A DNA stretch of 64,000 bases, taken from assembly GCA_027924585.1 (NCBI GenBank), contig BSBM01000600.1, positions 15,621,001-15,685,000 on the forward strand, in the 5' to 3' direction. This document shows positions 12,494-22,947 of the stretch, piece by piece. The position numbers and the translations under genes are program-made. The stretch's first letter is position 1. Every line of letters begins with the position of its first letter. Origin of the DNA: Larix kaempferi. Lineage: Eukaryota > Streptophyta > Pinopsida > Pinales > Pinaceae. The notes beneath the pieces are model-generated. The model had not been told where the DNA came from. It saw only the letters and a list, made by a program, of their open reading frames with translations, and did no database searches.

Positions 12494-12526
12494 ATTTTCA
12501 CCCTCCTTCAGCCAAATGGCTTGGAT
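12494..12526 (-). pseudogene. L1 ORF2 sliver (pre-RT motif)
   Basis: These 33 bases, read on the minus strand, encode AIWLKEGE, the conserved motif that precedes the reverse transcriptase in plant L1 ORF2 (typically WLKEGDKNT). Removing the 12527-42489 nest and one TSD copy joins this in frame with LLALEEIGRRLKS at 42490-42530. The remaining RT would lie left of element E, outside the window. Confidence 0.8.
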
Positions 12527-14698
12527 TGTAATATCCCCAATCATAAATTAGGAATATTATCTCCAAGGTTCCAACTTTAATTATGTTGATTTTCAACTTT
12601 TTCCCAAACAATGGCTTATGAAGGCTTATGAGATGTTCTCGTTCAACAACAATGGAGTGTATGTGTATTTATGATGTCCATTAAAGGTGTGCAACTCATT
12701 AATGTGTTTAGATTCGACTGATATGTGTCCCAAATCAGATCTGATATAAATTTGGAAGCTGGTAAAGAAACTAGGAACACTAATTCAATTTTGGCCACAC
12801 CGAACACAGGGTTTCCAAATCTTCCCAAACACTACCAGAGTGACTCGAATTCTCCAAATATCAATTTAATGGACTCAAATAGACTCAAATAAAACTATCT
12901 GAACCACTATTAGAATCCATAGAACTTGCAAAAGAAGTATGAAAGAAACCCTCTCAAGACTAGTGAGAAACTAGCTCAATTCCCCCCACATTGGAATATT
13001 AGTTTTTCAACTTGACTCAAACACTTCCTAATCATCCCAAATATTCCCAAACAACTCCAATTCAACCCCGACACTCCCAAATCAACACAAATAACTTACT
13101 AACATACTTTAGGGAGTTGATATGAAATTTTTATACACTTTGTCTTAAGATTGCTTAACCATACTAGCATATTTGCACACAAATCATCTATAAACTTGAA
13201 CATCGAACACCATATGATAAAATGCACTGTAAATATTTATTGTGAATGTATGGAAACAATAAATATACACATGGATTTTATATCATCCCTAAATCAAAGA
13301 AATACATAAATAGAAATGTAGAGGTGCGCCCCTCCACCAAAAGAGATTCTGAATAGAGTAGATTCGGTAAAACGATGATATATTGGGCATATGGAAACCT
13401 TTTTGAATGAAAAAAAAAATTGTTTCCCACTGGAAACAATACTCTGAATGCAATGGAATAGGTCTCACATCCTATAAATTCTCATAAGTGTCAAAACCAA
13501 AACCTTCATTCCGACCCTCCTTCACTGATCCAAGCTCTAAATCAACAAGAAACACTTCCAAGTGATAGAAAAGCCTTCAAAATTGATCCCTCTATCACAT
13601 ATAAGTCATATACTTCCCAAGAATGAACTCTGCAATTGAAAATGGATCCAATGGTTCCCCCTCCTTAAGCAAGAAACCAAAACTCCAACACCAAAATGTT
13701 TGGAAAACACCATAAACCTCTATTGCTACAACTTGAAATTACAAACACCTATAGATGAATTCTAACTAGAAATAGGAAAAGATATAAACCCGCATCAACT
13801 GAATATCACTTGAGAAATCTGAGTGATTCCTCCTCACCTCTCATTCACATGAAGCACAATTGAGAAATCGGAGTGATTTCTCCTCTCTTGCTAGCTAGGA
13901 TGGAATATTTCACCACCGAAACTATTTATGTAGCAAGGGGCACATCTCCCAGGCTTGATAATCTCAATAGATCTCCAATACCTAAATTCAAATGACCAAA
14001 ATCCCCTTCACTTGTGTCTTCACCCTTTTTATAAATCTTTATGTAGCATTTCCCCCTCATTCTAGAATTCTCTCACAAATATTTAATAAAATATTTATAA
14101 GTGTTATTTTTATGAGAGAATGACACCTTGGGACTCATTTACTTCCTCTCTAATGTTATTTTTCCAAATATTAACTTCGTATACCTTGGAAATTCGAATT
14201 AGAGAGGCTTAGCTTGAATTTGGGGTAGTTACACTAGCATGTGGGCCCACCCCTCTCTTCTAGCACCCTCCTTGGCTAAATTTAGGACCTGCAACATGTC
14301 ATAGGTTGTGATAAGTTGTCATAATTTGTCATAGGAACTTATTCTTGTCATAAGTTGTCATAGATGTCATAGGTTGTCATAGATTTGCTATTTTTAGCCT
14401 GGGGAGTTACAATCCATGAGATGCCTCCATGATAGGATTCCTTCCACCTTGGATGGGAGTTACACCACACATTTGGACTCATTCCACCACTAATGCACCC
14501 TCCTTGTCCAGATTATCTCGAAATATTAATAAAATTGATTTTTAGGAAAAAATTCCCTTGGACCTTAGTTTTCCATAGTGCCTCGTGACCCCAATTGACC
14601 ACTTTACTATTCTTCTTTAATTTTTCCAAGTGACTTCAGACCATTGAATTCCCTAGTAATGGAGTAGTCCATGGTAAAACTTTGGGGACAATATAGTA
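12527..14698 (-). mobile_element. 3' LTR of element G
   Basis: On the plus strand it starts TGTAATATCCCCAATC and ends near GGGGACAATATAGTA. It is collinear with the right LTR over its whole length, with many substitutions, so G is an old insertion. A run of GTCATA(A/G)GTT units lies at about 14298-14390. No coding content was seen. Confidence 0.85.
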
Positions 14699-14709
14699 CT
14701 CCCCACCCA
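14699..14709 (-). other. Polypurine tract of element G
   Basis: The plus strand reads CTCCCCACCCA, so the minus strand has TGGGTGGGGAG directly upstream of the 3' LTR. Just before it is GCTTGAGGACAAGCAA, a motif often found at the 3' end of plant Ty3 internal regions. Confidence 0.75.
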
Positions 14710-16689
14710 AGATTGCTTGTCCTCAAGCAATTTAAACCTGGGAGTGGTAATGCTTCTTCTTCTTCCCCAGCTTATGCTCATTGATTTTTCTACCTCCTTC
14801 CTTAGTGGTGACTTTTCGTAAGGCTGCAATTTCAAGTGGACCAAGTGATCAACTCTACATCCCACAATCTGAATTTCACTAAGGTTGACAATTTTGTCAT
14901 GGTTCCATCCCAGTCGAAAGGGGGTGAAGTACACTCTACTCAATGTATGGTCTTGCAAGGTACTGACATATGAAAACTCCCGACCAATGCCAATAAGAAG
15001 AGTAACTCTATACTGGAACCACTCAATCAACTCCCCAACAAATAGTCTACTAAGAATCTCATCATATGTTAGCCAAACCTGACTCTCAACTCTGGGTCTT
15101 CTGCTAAAAATATGCCCTACACTCTAACTCTAAGATCCCCAACTAATCTCCAAAACGGAACTACCATGTTGTTGTTGTGCAACTTTGATCATAATCATCC
15201 CCTCTAGAGATAGCTCCATCTCCCCAACTGTCCTTCCAACAACCCAGTTGAAACAACTGAGTCCCAAAATGATCCCAGGGTCCCAAATGAACCTGAGAAA
15301 TGTAGAGTGTCTAAGACACCTAAACCCAGCATTACCAAAACCCCATTGTCTATGTTGCACTCCTCCAAACAGCATCGCTGTCACCTATAGCAATATGTAA
15401 CTCCAAGGAATGCTAGGATCCCACCACTAAATTGGAAATCCATCACTCCCAATGCTCATCCAAACCTCTGTGAGCCTCTCTAGTATAACGTGAAGCTCCT
15501 CTTATGAAATCTACACACTAGTCATATGTATCAGATCAATGTCATTGGTCCCATCCAATTGAATTGGATGAAACTCCCGTGTCCTGCCGTGTATAATGAA
15601 GGAATCAGATAACAACAATAGATGTCTTTGTTTCTTCTCGCAAAACTGAACACTGACTGGTATGATCTGATCCCGATGAGTATGCGCCTCTGTCATACAT
15701 CTATCCACCAAATATATGGATGTGTAACCTCCTATGTTGGTTGTTCCATATAAAGGGTACACATATGTCTCCTCCATGACTAAGTCTCTCTCCCATAGAG
15801 GTAGTTCATGATCCTCCTAATGCAAACCAAGTACTTGGTCAACATTCCCCATGTCAGCTCTCTCCTCAAGTACCTGCAAATATGAAATCTCCTCATGCTA
15901 AACCCCCACATGAGCCTCCTCCATCGAACCATGTATCTAATTAGCCATATATAATTGGTTATCTAAAATGTAGGAGGAAGGGTGTGATATTTCCAACTCC
16001 CTGCAAAGTTGTTCAACATCCATACATGACTCTTGAAGTGCTTTTTGTGTGCTCTTCAATGAACCATGGGTGAGCTTGTCAACTTAACCTTCTTCTTCTT
16101 GTAATGCACAATGGTACATCTCAGAAAGCCTATGAATATGGTCTCTATCGAAAAGTAGGTGTATGTAGTTAGTCTTAATGGCTGCCACTACCTTTCGAAT
16201 GGCTTCAAAATCTGCAAGGGAAGAATCTATTTTCAAACTAGCATCTACCCCTAAATCTCTCCAACAATAATCTGTCACCAGGCATTTATGTCATCAAAAA
16301 TTTTCATGGCTATCCTAACATTCTCCTTGCTTACCTTCAACTGCCCCGCTAAGAGTTGCAGCTCATGGGAATATTCCTCCACTAAATTTTTTTATTTGTT
16401 TCCATTGTCATCCTCCCCAAAATCATCTGTTTCCCCTACATTCTCTACTTCTACACATTCTTCAATTGGAGGAAATAATGGTGGGAGATAGGTTTCTTCC
16501 TACTGCCTTGTTTGGGCTACCAACAAACTTGCTTCCATAGCTCTTTGCAACCTCTCATTTCCCAAGTCTTGAGTCTTGTTTACATTTTCTAATGGCTGAT
16601 ATAAAAAATCAGAATGCTTGTCGCATGAATCGACAACACATAATCCATCTTTAACATCCAAATCAACATTAGAAGATTATACAATACCA
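14710..16689 (-). pseudogene. Element G coding relic, 3' part
   Basis: Minus-strand reading frames with scattered stops, including LGWNHDKIVNLSEIQ (14653-15030) and LGVDASLKIDSSLADFEA (16084-16278). The frame entering at 16689 continues the ORF at 34531-34956 once element A is removed, with one TAA after the join. I recognise no known domain, and no RT, RNase H or integrase signature is present. It is probably a degraded Gag-like or accessory protein. Confidence 0.5.
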
Positions 16690-16694
16690 TTATC

Positions 16695-19680
16695 TGTTGG
16701 AATATATTATATTCCTTGCAAAGTAATAATGTCTTTGTATTATGTCGGAAGTTATCCACAATCTTATGTAAAAGAGTAATACATTATATCCCATATTTAT
16801 TATGGTAAAGTATACTCTTGATATCCATTGTTATATAAAGAGATGTTATTATGGAGAATTATATTATCCCACATGCAATATGTGAGAGTAATTCCTCCAC
16901 ATCTCTTGGTATATAATAGGGTAAATGAAGTCACATCTGCTGCGCTATGTTGTTGTAAAGAAAGAAATGATGCTCTGGAAGATCTTGCCTGCTGCATGAA
17001 TTCTACGATGACTAAGCTTGGACGACAAATTTCTGCAAAAGAAAGAGGCGAGCAGCAGCGGATGGAGGTGGTCGAACCTGAAGGAGATCGTGAAGCTTGA
17101 AAGACTGCTCCTGCTTGTCAAAAGAAGACGCACCGTCCAAGAAGGTGATAGTAGCAACAGCAAATGGTCGTGGCTCAAATCTATAAAATGGCGTGAAGAT
17201 GCTAGTGGAAGACAAACCTGCAAAAAACAAAAAAACAAAAAAAAATCGCTCATGTGCTACGAGAAGAAAGATACGATGTTTGTTTTATTTTCTTAGAATA
17301 ATTTCATTATTGTATATCTCACGACTGCCTGCAAGTGGATGGGAGCGGATTGAATCTAGAAGCAGCTTGAAGCGGATTGAATCTAGAAGCAGCTTGAAGA
17401 TGCTGACGAATTGCAAAATATGTATGTTGAAGCCTGCAAGAAAAACTAAAATGCTGTTGTTACCTCCATTCTCGAATAAAGGGGAAAATGATGAGCGATA
17501 ATGACTGGAGCCACTCTTCAATTAAATTAAAATATGAAGCCACAATCCCTGCAAAAGTTGATAGCTGTCATTCGGTTTGCTGAATTCGAACCTGCAATAA
17601 AAAAATGTTATGCTCCGAGATGCCTCTGCGTGTTTGCTGTACGTTATCTTTTCTGGCTGAAGGAGTCTATCAACCATTGATGAGAGCAAATCGCTATCCA
17701 TCATCTTGTTGAGAGTCATCCGCCAACGATGGATTCTTCGACCACGACATTGGGAGATTGTTCATCAACCTGGACATTGATTGCGGCCTCACGTTGTCGT
17801 CAACTGGTGAGAACTTGTCATTTATTTATGCAGTCAAACCACGCAAAACTTGTCGACCAATATATTGCCTTTGCGTACACAAGAGTTGAAAGAGGTTTTT
17901 CTCGTTCTTGGATCATCATCGACCTGGGGAAGTTAACCACCAACGTGTCGACCAGTACTTAGTACTTCGACCAGCTAAGTAGTCGACCATCGACCTCCTC
18001 CTTATATTTGAGCGGCTGAATAAATCTGGACGTATGTTCTCGGTTCTTGTGTAGTTGACGGTGATCATGAGTTTGCCTACATATTTGTGGCATGGTTTGA
18101 TGCATCCAAATTTCAAGTGAAACTCAAGTTGCAGCGTTTGAAAATTTAAATGGTGTCAGTGAATATCAATGCACACGTCGACCAACACACTTCCCGGTAT
18201 GAAATTGGTCGATGTGTAATATTAAGAGGATGACCCTACCATTGACGTGGAAGCTAATGCCAATTTTCAATATGTGATTTCATATGTTCTGCAGTTAATT
18301 TGACTATGGTCGATATATAGGGCAATTAATTTGTCAACCAATAATTTCTTGTCTACAGTAGTTTGTTGACCAATGTATATGATTATCGTTTTAAAGGCTA
18401 GTTTGGTCGATACGGCCGAGTCATTAAAACTGTTCGGTTGGACAATGTTTAAAAATGGTCGTCATTGCAATAAGGTCGATCTCTAAAATGGTCGAGGCCT
18501 TAAATTATGAAGTCAAGTCATTCTTACCTCAAAAGGAGTTATTTGGTCGTCGGGTCATTATTTTAAAATATGGTCGGTTGTAAATAGTCGATGTTAAAGT
18601 ATGGTCGAAATCTACCTTCCGTCGACATCTTATTAAAAACGCGTTGTATTTCAATCGATGTAATTAGTGTCGCCTAGTCCTTATTTAGATATTGTAATTG
18701 GTTGAAGCCTTAATGTTGGTCAAGGAACTGTGGGTTAACTATGAATAGCCTTAATGTTGGTCAAGTAAAAGTTATGGTCGGGGTTCGACTAAGTGGTCGG
18801 AACAATTTCAAATTTTTTTGGGTCGGATTATAATAAGGTTGGTGTCTTGTTGATCCTTATTAAAGTCGGTCTCTAGCCGACTCTATATGTTGAGTCAAGT
18901 CAGTCGAAACTACAAGTCGTCGGTCTCGACCATGGTTAGTCGAGTCGCGTCGAGTGAGTTGGCCTTGACCAATATCAGTCGGTATCGACCACAAGCAGCA
19001 GCGACACATTCAAACTTGCAGGAAGCCTCATGATAGAAGTTGTCGACGAAGACCATATTCAAGCAGCAACCATCTTACACCACACACAAAAAAGAGCTTA
19101 ATGATCACATGATGATGCCACAAAGAACACTTGAACTGATTGAACCTCCCGATGTTGAAATACAGAGACATCTCATCAGTATGATTTCAAAAGTTTGAAG
19201 GCAGTTGGTGACTTGGTGTAAAGGTAGAGCGTGGAAGCCCAGAAGTTCCTGGACCGAGAGCTGAAAGTCGACAGGAAGGTGAAAGGGTGAGGCTCGATTG
19301 ACCACTACCAAAATGCTGACGAAGGATAAAGAAAGCAGACTCATGGTTGTTTTTGCATGTCTTCTTCGGGACGAAGAAGTGCTTTGTTGGTGGGGGAGAT
19401 GTTGAGAAGGCCATTTAGCTGTCCTTTGGTATCATCATGTATTAATGTGTGTTTAACTAATGAGCGGTTGGAGCATGTGTAACCGCTCCAACCTCTCCAT
19501 TTATTGTATAAATACTACCTCAATGAATGAATAAGATGATTGAACGTTCTGTCCATATCGTGTATTCTTGATGGTTTATATGTGTGTGTTCTTATGCTAT
19601 GCTTGAATATGAGTTGAACCTGCACGTTCAACAATTGCTAAGATAGGTAAGCTAGTTTAGCTATATCTCCAACTCTGACA
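16695..19680 (+). mobile_element. 5' LTR of element A, hybrid
   Basis: The first 243 bases (16695-16937) match the 3' LTR without gaps, and the last 44 (19637-19680) match its tail (GGTAAGCTAGTTTAGCT). Between them lies a 2.7-kb block that replaces the 240 bp present in the 3' LTR. The outer TSD is intact, so the change most likely happened after integration. Confidence 0.85.
16938..19636. other. Foreign 2.7-kb block in the 5' LTR of A, TCGACC/GGTCGA-rich
   Basis: This sequence has no counterpart in the 3' LTR. Its first part has a direct repeat of AGCGGATTGAATCTAGAAGC (17344-17397) and repeated CCTGCAA motifs (17217, 17328, 17433, 17548, 17591). From about 17735 to 19000 more than 25 copies of TCGACC, GGTCGA or one-base variants occur on both strands. 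Near the right end are an inverted repeat (GGTTGGAGC/GCTCCAACC, about 19465-19493) and TATAAATA (about 19507). No long ORF or recognisable protein was found. It might be the remains of another LTR or promoter region. Confidence 0.6.
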
Positions 19681-19692
19681 TGGTATCAAAGC
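19681..19692 (+). other. Primer binding site of element A
   Basis: TGGTATCAAAGC follows the LTR directly and matches the initiator-tRNA-Met primer site TGGTATCAGAGC with one difference. Confidence 0.85.
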
Positions 19693-20059
19693 TGGTTGCT
19701 ATGATCTAGCACCTTCTATAGCTTTCAATCAATAACTATTATCATCTGGGCATTGTTTATTCTTGTAGATTTGCTTTCTATCCGGTAGCCATTAGGCTTC
19801 TCTTTAGATATGGGCATGATTCTGCAGTTTTTTACTCCTAACCCTAACTTTGTTTATATATTTTTGCAGAATTTTTTCAAGGGTTTCTTGATGTTTTTTC
19901 TGTAGATCTATATTTTTTTGGATTCTCCTCAAGGAGATCTATCTTCCGGTTGTCAGATCTGTTGTTTTTCGTCCAATTTTGGTAGACTTTGTGCAATTTT
20001 CCATCAATGACTTAATCGGCACTGTTTTTGGCCTAAAAATGGACATTCGCGACTTTTGC

Positions 20060-20214
20060 TTCACAGACAGCGCGTGTAACGGCGAATTGCCTTACTGCGA
20101 ACCCACGAGTATACTACAAACCCGTGACTTTCAGTGTACAAACCCGCGTGTGCTGCAGCATACTCGCGCCTGCTCTACTGTAAACTCGCGCTTACTTCAA
20201 TATACCCGCAACCC
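20060..20214 (+). repeat. Degenerate ACCCGCGAGT repeats, element A leader (left part)
   Basis: Several diverged copies of a unit of about 25-35 bases built round (A)ACCCGCGAGT or ACTCGCGC, often preceded by CAGTGTACAA, lie between the PBS and gag. The array resumes at 29702 after element B. It is an untranslated leader array of unknown role. Confidence 0.65.
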
Positions 20215-20480
20215 TCATGTGTTGCCAATATGGCAATATAGGTTGGCATTGATGGCAAATAGATGAGAGACATTGCCTATGATGACATGTATGTCTATGT
20301 TGACAGAGCCATGGATAAGGTAGTATGATGACAAAGCAGATGGTTGGCATTGACAGAAAAGCAATATGCATTGGGCATGTAAGATGACATGAGCAGTGAT
20401 GGTTATGAGGCACTCTGTTATTACATGGCCTGTAATGATGATAATGGCTTCCGCTTCTATGAAAATATGATGATAATGTC

Positions 20481-20798
20481 TTTAGCTTCTATGAAAACAA
20501 TCAACCCTACCAGGGGTTTGAACAAGTACTTGAGCGCTATGAGATTATTCCACATCTAAAAATGGTTGGTCCAACATCTTTTGCTCCAATAGTTGAGGCT
20601 TCAGTGGGCATTATGGAAGCTAGTGGTGGTCAGTTTCATGTTCTTGTTATTATTGCAGATTAATAGGTAACCAGGCATAGTGATACAAACGCTGAGAAAT
20701 TAAGCCCACAAGAGTAGAAGACAATCAATGCAGTTGTTGCACTTATGGAGATCCCAACTCAGTATAAAGCAACAATGGAATTCAATATTTTGGGTTGA
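20481..20798 (+). pseudogene. Captured RGLG-type copine/E3 ligase fragment (5' LTR copy)
   Basis: The translation contains SFYENNQPYQGFEQ, then PHLKMVGPTSFAP, then GGQFHVLVIIAD, all characteristic of the copine/vWA domain of plant RGLG RING E3 ubiquitin ligases, which act in hormone and stress signalling. This copy has a stop immediately after IIAD, where the 3' LTR copy still reads DGQVTR. It ends with QYKATMEFNILG, which corresponds to the end of the copine domain, while the intervening family sequence is missing. It is non-functional as an E3, since no RING domain is present. Confidence 0.8.
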
Positions 20799-21165
20799 CG
20801 TGTAGAAAGTGTTCCAAGGTGATTGATTTGTCTATTTGGAGCCTGATCACCATGGCTGGGTCGCCTTCATCAAGTTTGAGCTTAGGTATAATGAACTGGA
20901 CAGAGCCAGGGCCATCTATGAGAAGTATGTGCAATGCCACCCTATTGTCAAGTCTTGGATTCGTTATGACAAGTTTGAGATGAAGAATGGGGAGGTTGTC
21001 AAGGCTCGACGGTGTTATGAGAGGGCGACTGAGCAGCTCGGGGAGGCTGGGCAGACCGAGGAGCTATTTGTTGCCTTTGCTGAGTTCGAGGAGCACTGTA
21101 AAGAGATGGCAAGATTAAAGGTGTCACTAGTAGAATGTTCTCCAAAGGTCTTACCTTTAAATTGA
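20799..21165 (+). pseudogene. Captured Crooked-neck-like (HAT repeat) fragment (5' LTR copy)
   Basis: The ORF reads EPDHHGWVAFIKFELRYNE, then DRARAIYEKYVQCHP, then FEMKNGEVVKARRCYERA, then LFVAFAEFEEHCKEM. These are the HAT repeats of Crooked-neck/Clf1-like pre-mRNA splicing factors, which in other organisms act in the NineTeen-complex-associated spliceosome. Only about two and a half repeats are present; the sequence then diverges (VSLVECSPKV) and stops. It begins directly after the RGLG fragment. Confidence 0.85.
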
Positions 21166-21622
21166 TGCTCCAGAGTGTTATTTCAGAAGGCAGGTGAAAT
21201 CAGAAGAATTGCAGGCAGGAGACTCAGGAACCGTTGGATCAAATAATCAACGGTGGAGATTGATTCGGCGATTGGGTTTTATCCCACATTGGCAGCGCAT
21301 TTAAGTTTTTATGTGTTTATATGCACCGACCTTACTATTTATATTCGATGCGTAGTGCAAGCATATGGTCGAGGCTCTAGGTGATTGGACTCCACGAGTA
21401 GTCACCAGCCTAGAGCCCGGGACAACCTGTCAGGCCCCCTACCTTTTGGAAAAAATGGCAAATCAGTTGACTAATATAACGGTTGGCAAAACCAATGGTG
21501 AGGTTACTACTCTTATCAGAGTTTTTGGCATAATGCCAGTTCTGTAGGATCACCAAAGTTAGTAAAACCCCTGCAAAAACAAAGACAGTTACTTTGCATG
21601 AAGACATGGTTAAAAATGAATC

Positions 21623-21770
21623 ATTCACGATGGAACAAAATTAAAAATGACAAATTTGTTATGTTTTTATGATTTTTTTTTTATGTAGAGGTGTAATTCA
21701 CGATGGAACAAAATTAAAAAATGACAAATTTGTTATGTCTTTATAATTTATTTTTTATGAAGAGGTGTGA
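21623..21770 (+). repeat. 73-bp tandem pair in the LTR of B
   Basis: Two copies of a unit starting ATTCACGATGGAACAAAATT begin at 21623 and 21696, each ending in a T-rich stretch and TGAAGAGGTGT or a variant. The same pair is in the 3' LTR near 29012-29170, so it predates integration. Confidence 0.8.
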
Positions 21771-22300
21771 TGGTTATGAAGAGCTATATTGAAGATTTTT
21801 AAGAGCTATAAGTATCCTGAGATGTGAAGAAGAAAAAGTGTGTCTGTCGAAGAGTTATTGAAGAACAAGAACAGAAGAAGACAAAACAACAGTTATGAAG
21901 TCTAGTGTCTGATATAGAAGACCTCTATAGGACTGCATATCTCATTTCCAGATGTATGAATAAGGGTGGATGGGAGGAGCTAGGGCAGGTTGGTGCTTGT
22001 AGGGGAGTAGGTGCTTCCTTGTCAGTTGTAACTGACTAAATATGGGTGTGGGTGCATCCTGATTAGTGGGTGTTGATCCAAAGAAGAAGAAAACATCTTC
22101 CTTCTATTGTAAATTGTAAAACAAATTTTGCAGTTAATATAAAAGTGTTGGTGGTTTTCCCAATTGGGTTCCACGATAAATCACTGAGTTCAAATTTGTT
22201 GTTATATCTGCAAACTATAATTAACTAAGTAAAAGAAATTGATATAAAGTTGTGTCACTGATTCACCCCCCCTCTCAGTGATGGGACCTGATCCATCAAT

Positions 22301-22310
22301 TGGTATCAGA
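22301..22310 (+). other. Primer binding site of element B
   Basis: TGGTATCAGA lies two bases after the LTR end and matches the initiator-tRNA-Met site over 10 bases. The following TCTGG departs from it. Confidence 0.8.
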
Positions 22311-22362
22311 TCTGGTCTCTTCACTATAAAGTTTAATAACTTGAATAGAAGTATACATCAGA

Positions 22363-22947
22363 ATGGATCAGCAGATGAAGATGTCATTAAGAGTCCCCCT
22401 ATTTGATGGTGAAGACTATGCTTTATGGAGGATTAGAATGAAAATCTATCTGAATTCCATTGGACTGGAAGTATGGACAGTAGTTGAAAAAGGATATGAT
22501 GTTCCAAAAGTCACTCCCACAGAAGCAGAAGACAAGAAGAAATTTTGGGAACATGCAAATGCTTTAAATACACTACAAGCTGGAATGAGTAAGAAGGTCC
22601 TTGCTAAAGTACTAAACTGTGGAAATGCAAAACAACTCTGGGATAAATTGGAAACTATATATGCAAGAGATTCCAAAGTAAAGAGGGCCAAACTTCAATC
22701 TTTTAAAGTACAATATGAAGGTCTAAAAATGAAGGATGAAGAAAATATCTCAGAGTACTTCAAAAGAGTTGATAGTATTGTTAATGCAATCAGAGGTTTG
22801 GGAGTAGAAGTGTCAAACAGTGAGATAGTTGAAAAGATACTGAGAACACTTCCTATGCTATATAATCCTAAAGTGTCCACCCTTGAAGACCAAGAGAAAC
22901 TAGATGAACTCAACATGGATGAATTGTATGGAATCCTAACAACCTAA
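22363..22947 (+). pseudogene. Element B Gag (UBN2-type), first segment
   Basis: A 194-codon ORF starting MDQQMKMSLRVPLFDGEDY with WRIRMKIYLNS, a UBN2/retrotransposon Gag domain. It ends at a premature stop (TAA) after YGILTT. Downstream frames carry the zinc knuckle CFKCAKVGHFAAKCP (about 23130-23172), showing that the Gag was once longer. Confidence 0.85.

Larger units (their letters stand above)
20220..22298 (+). mobile_element. 5' LTR of element B
   Basis: A 2,079-bp LTR. In order it contains the GGCAATAT direct repeats at its start, an RGLG-like gene fragment (20481-20798), a Crooked-neck-like fragment (20799-21165), an unidentified stretch, and a 73-bp tandem pair (21623-21770). A poly-C stretch (ATTCACCCCCCC) lies just before the end. 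Confidence 0.9.

Noticed and set aside
22695-22916. Minus-strand Ser-rich ORF in element B
   Set aside because: Antisense shadow of the Gag ORF.
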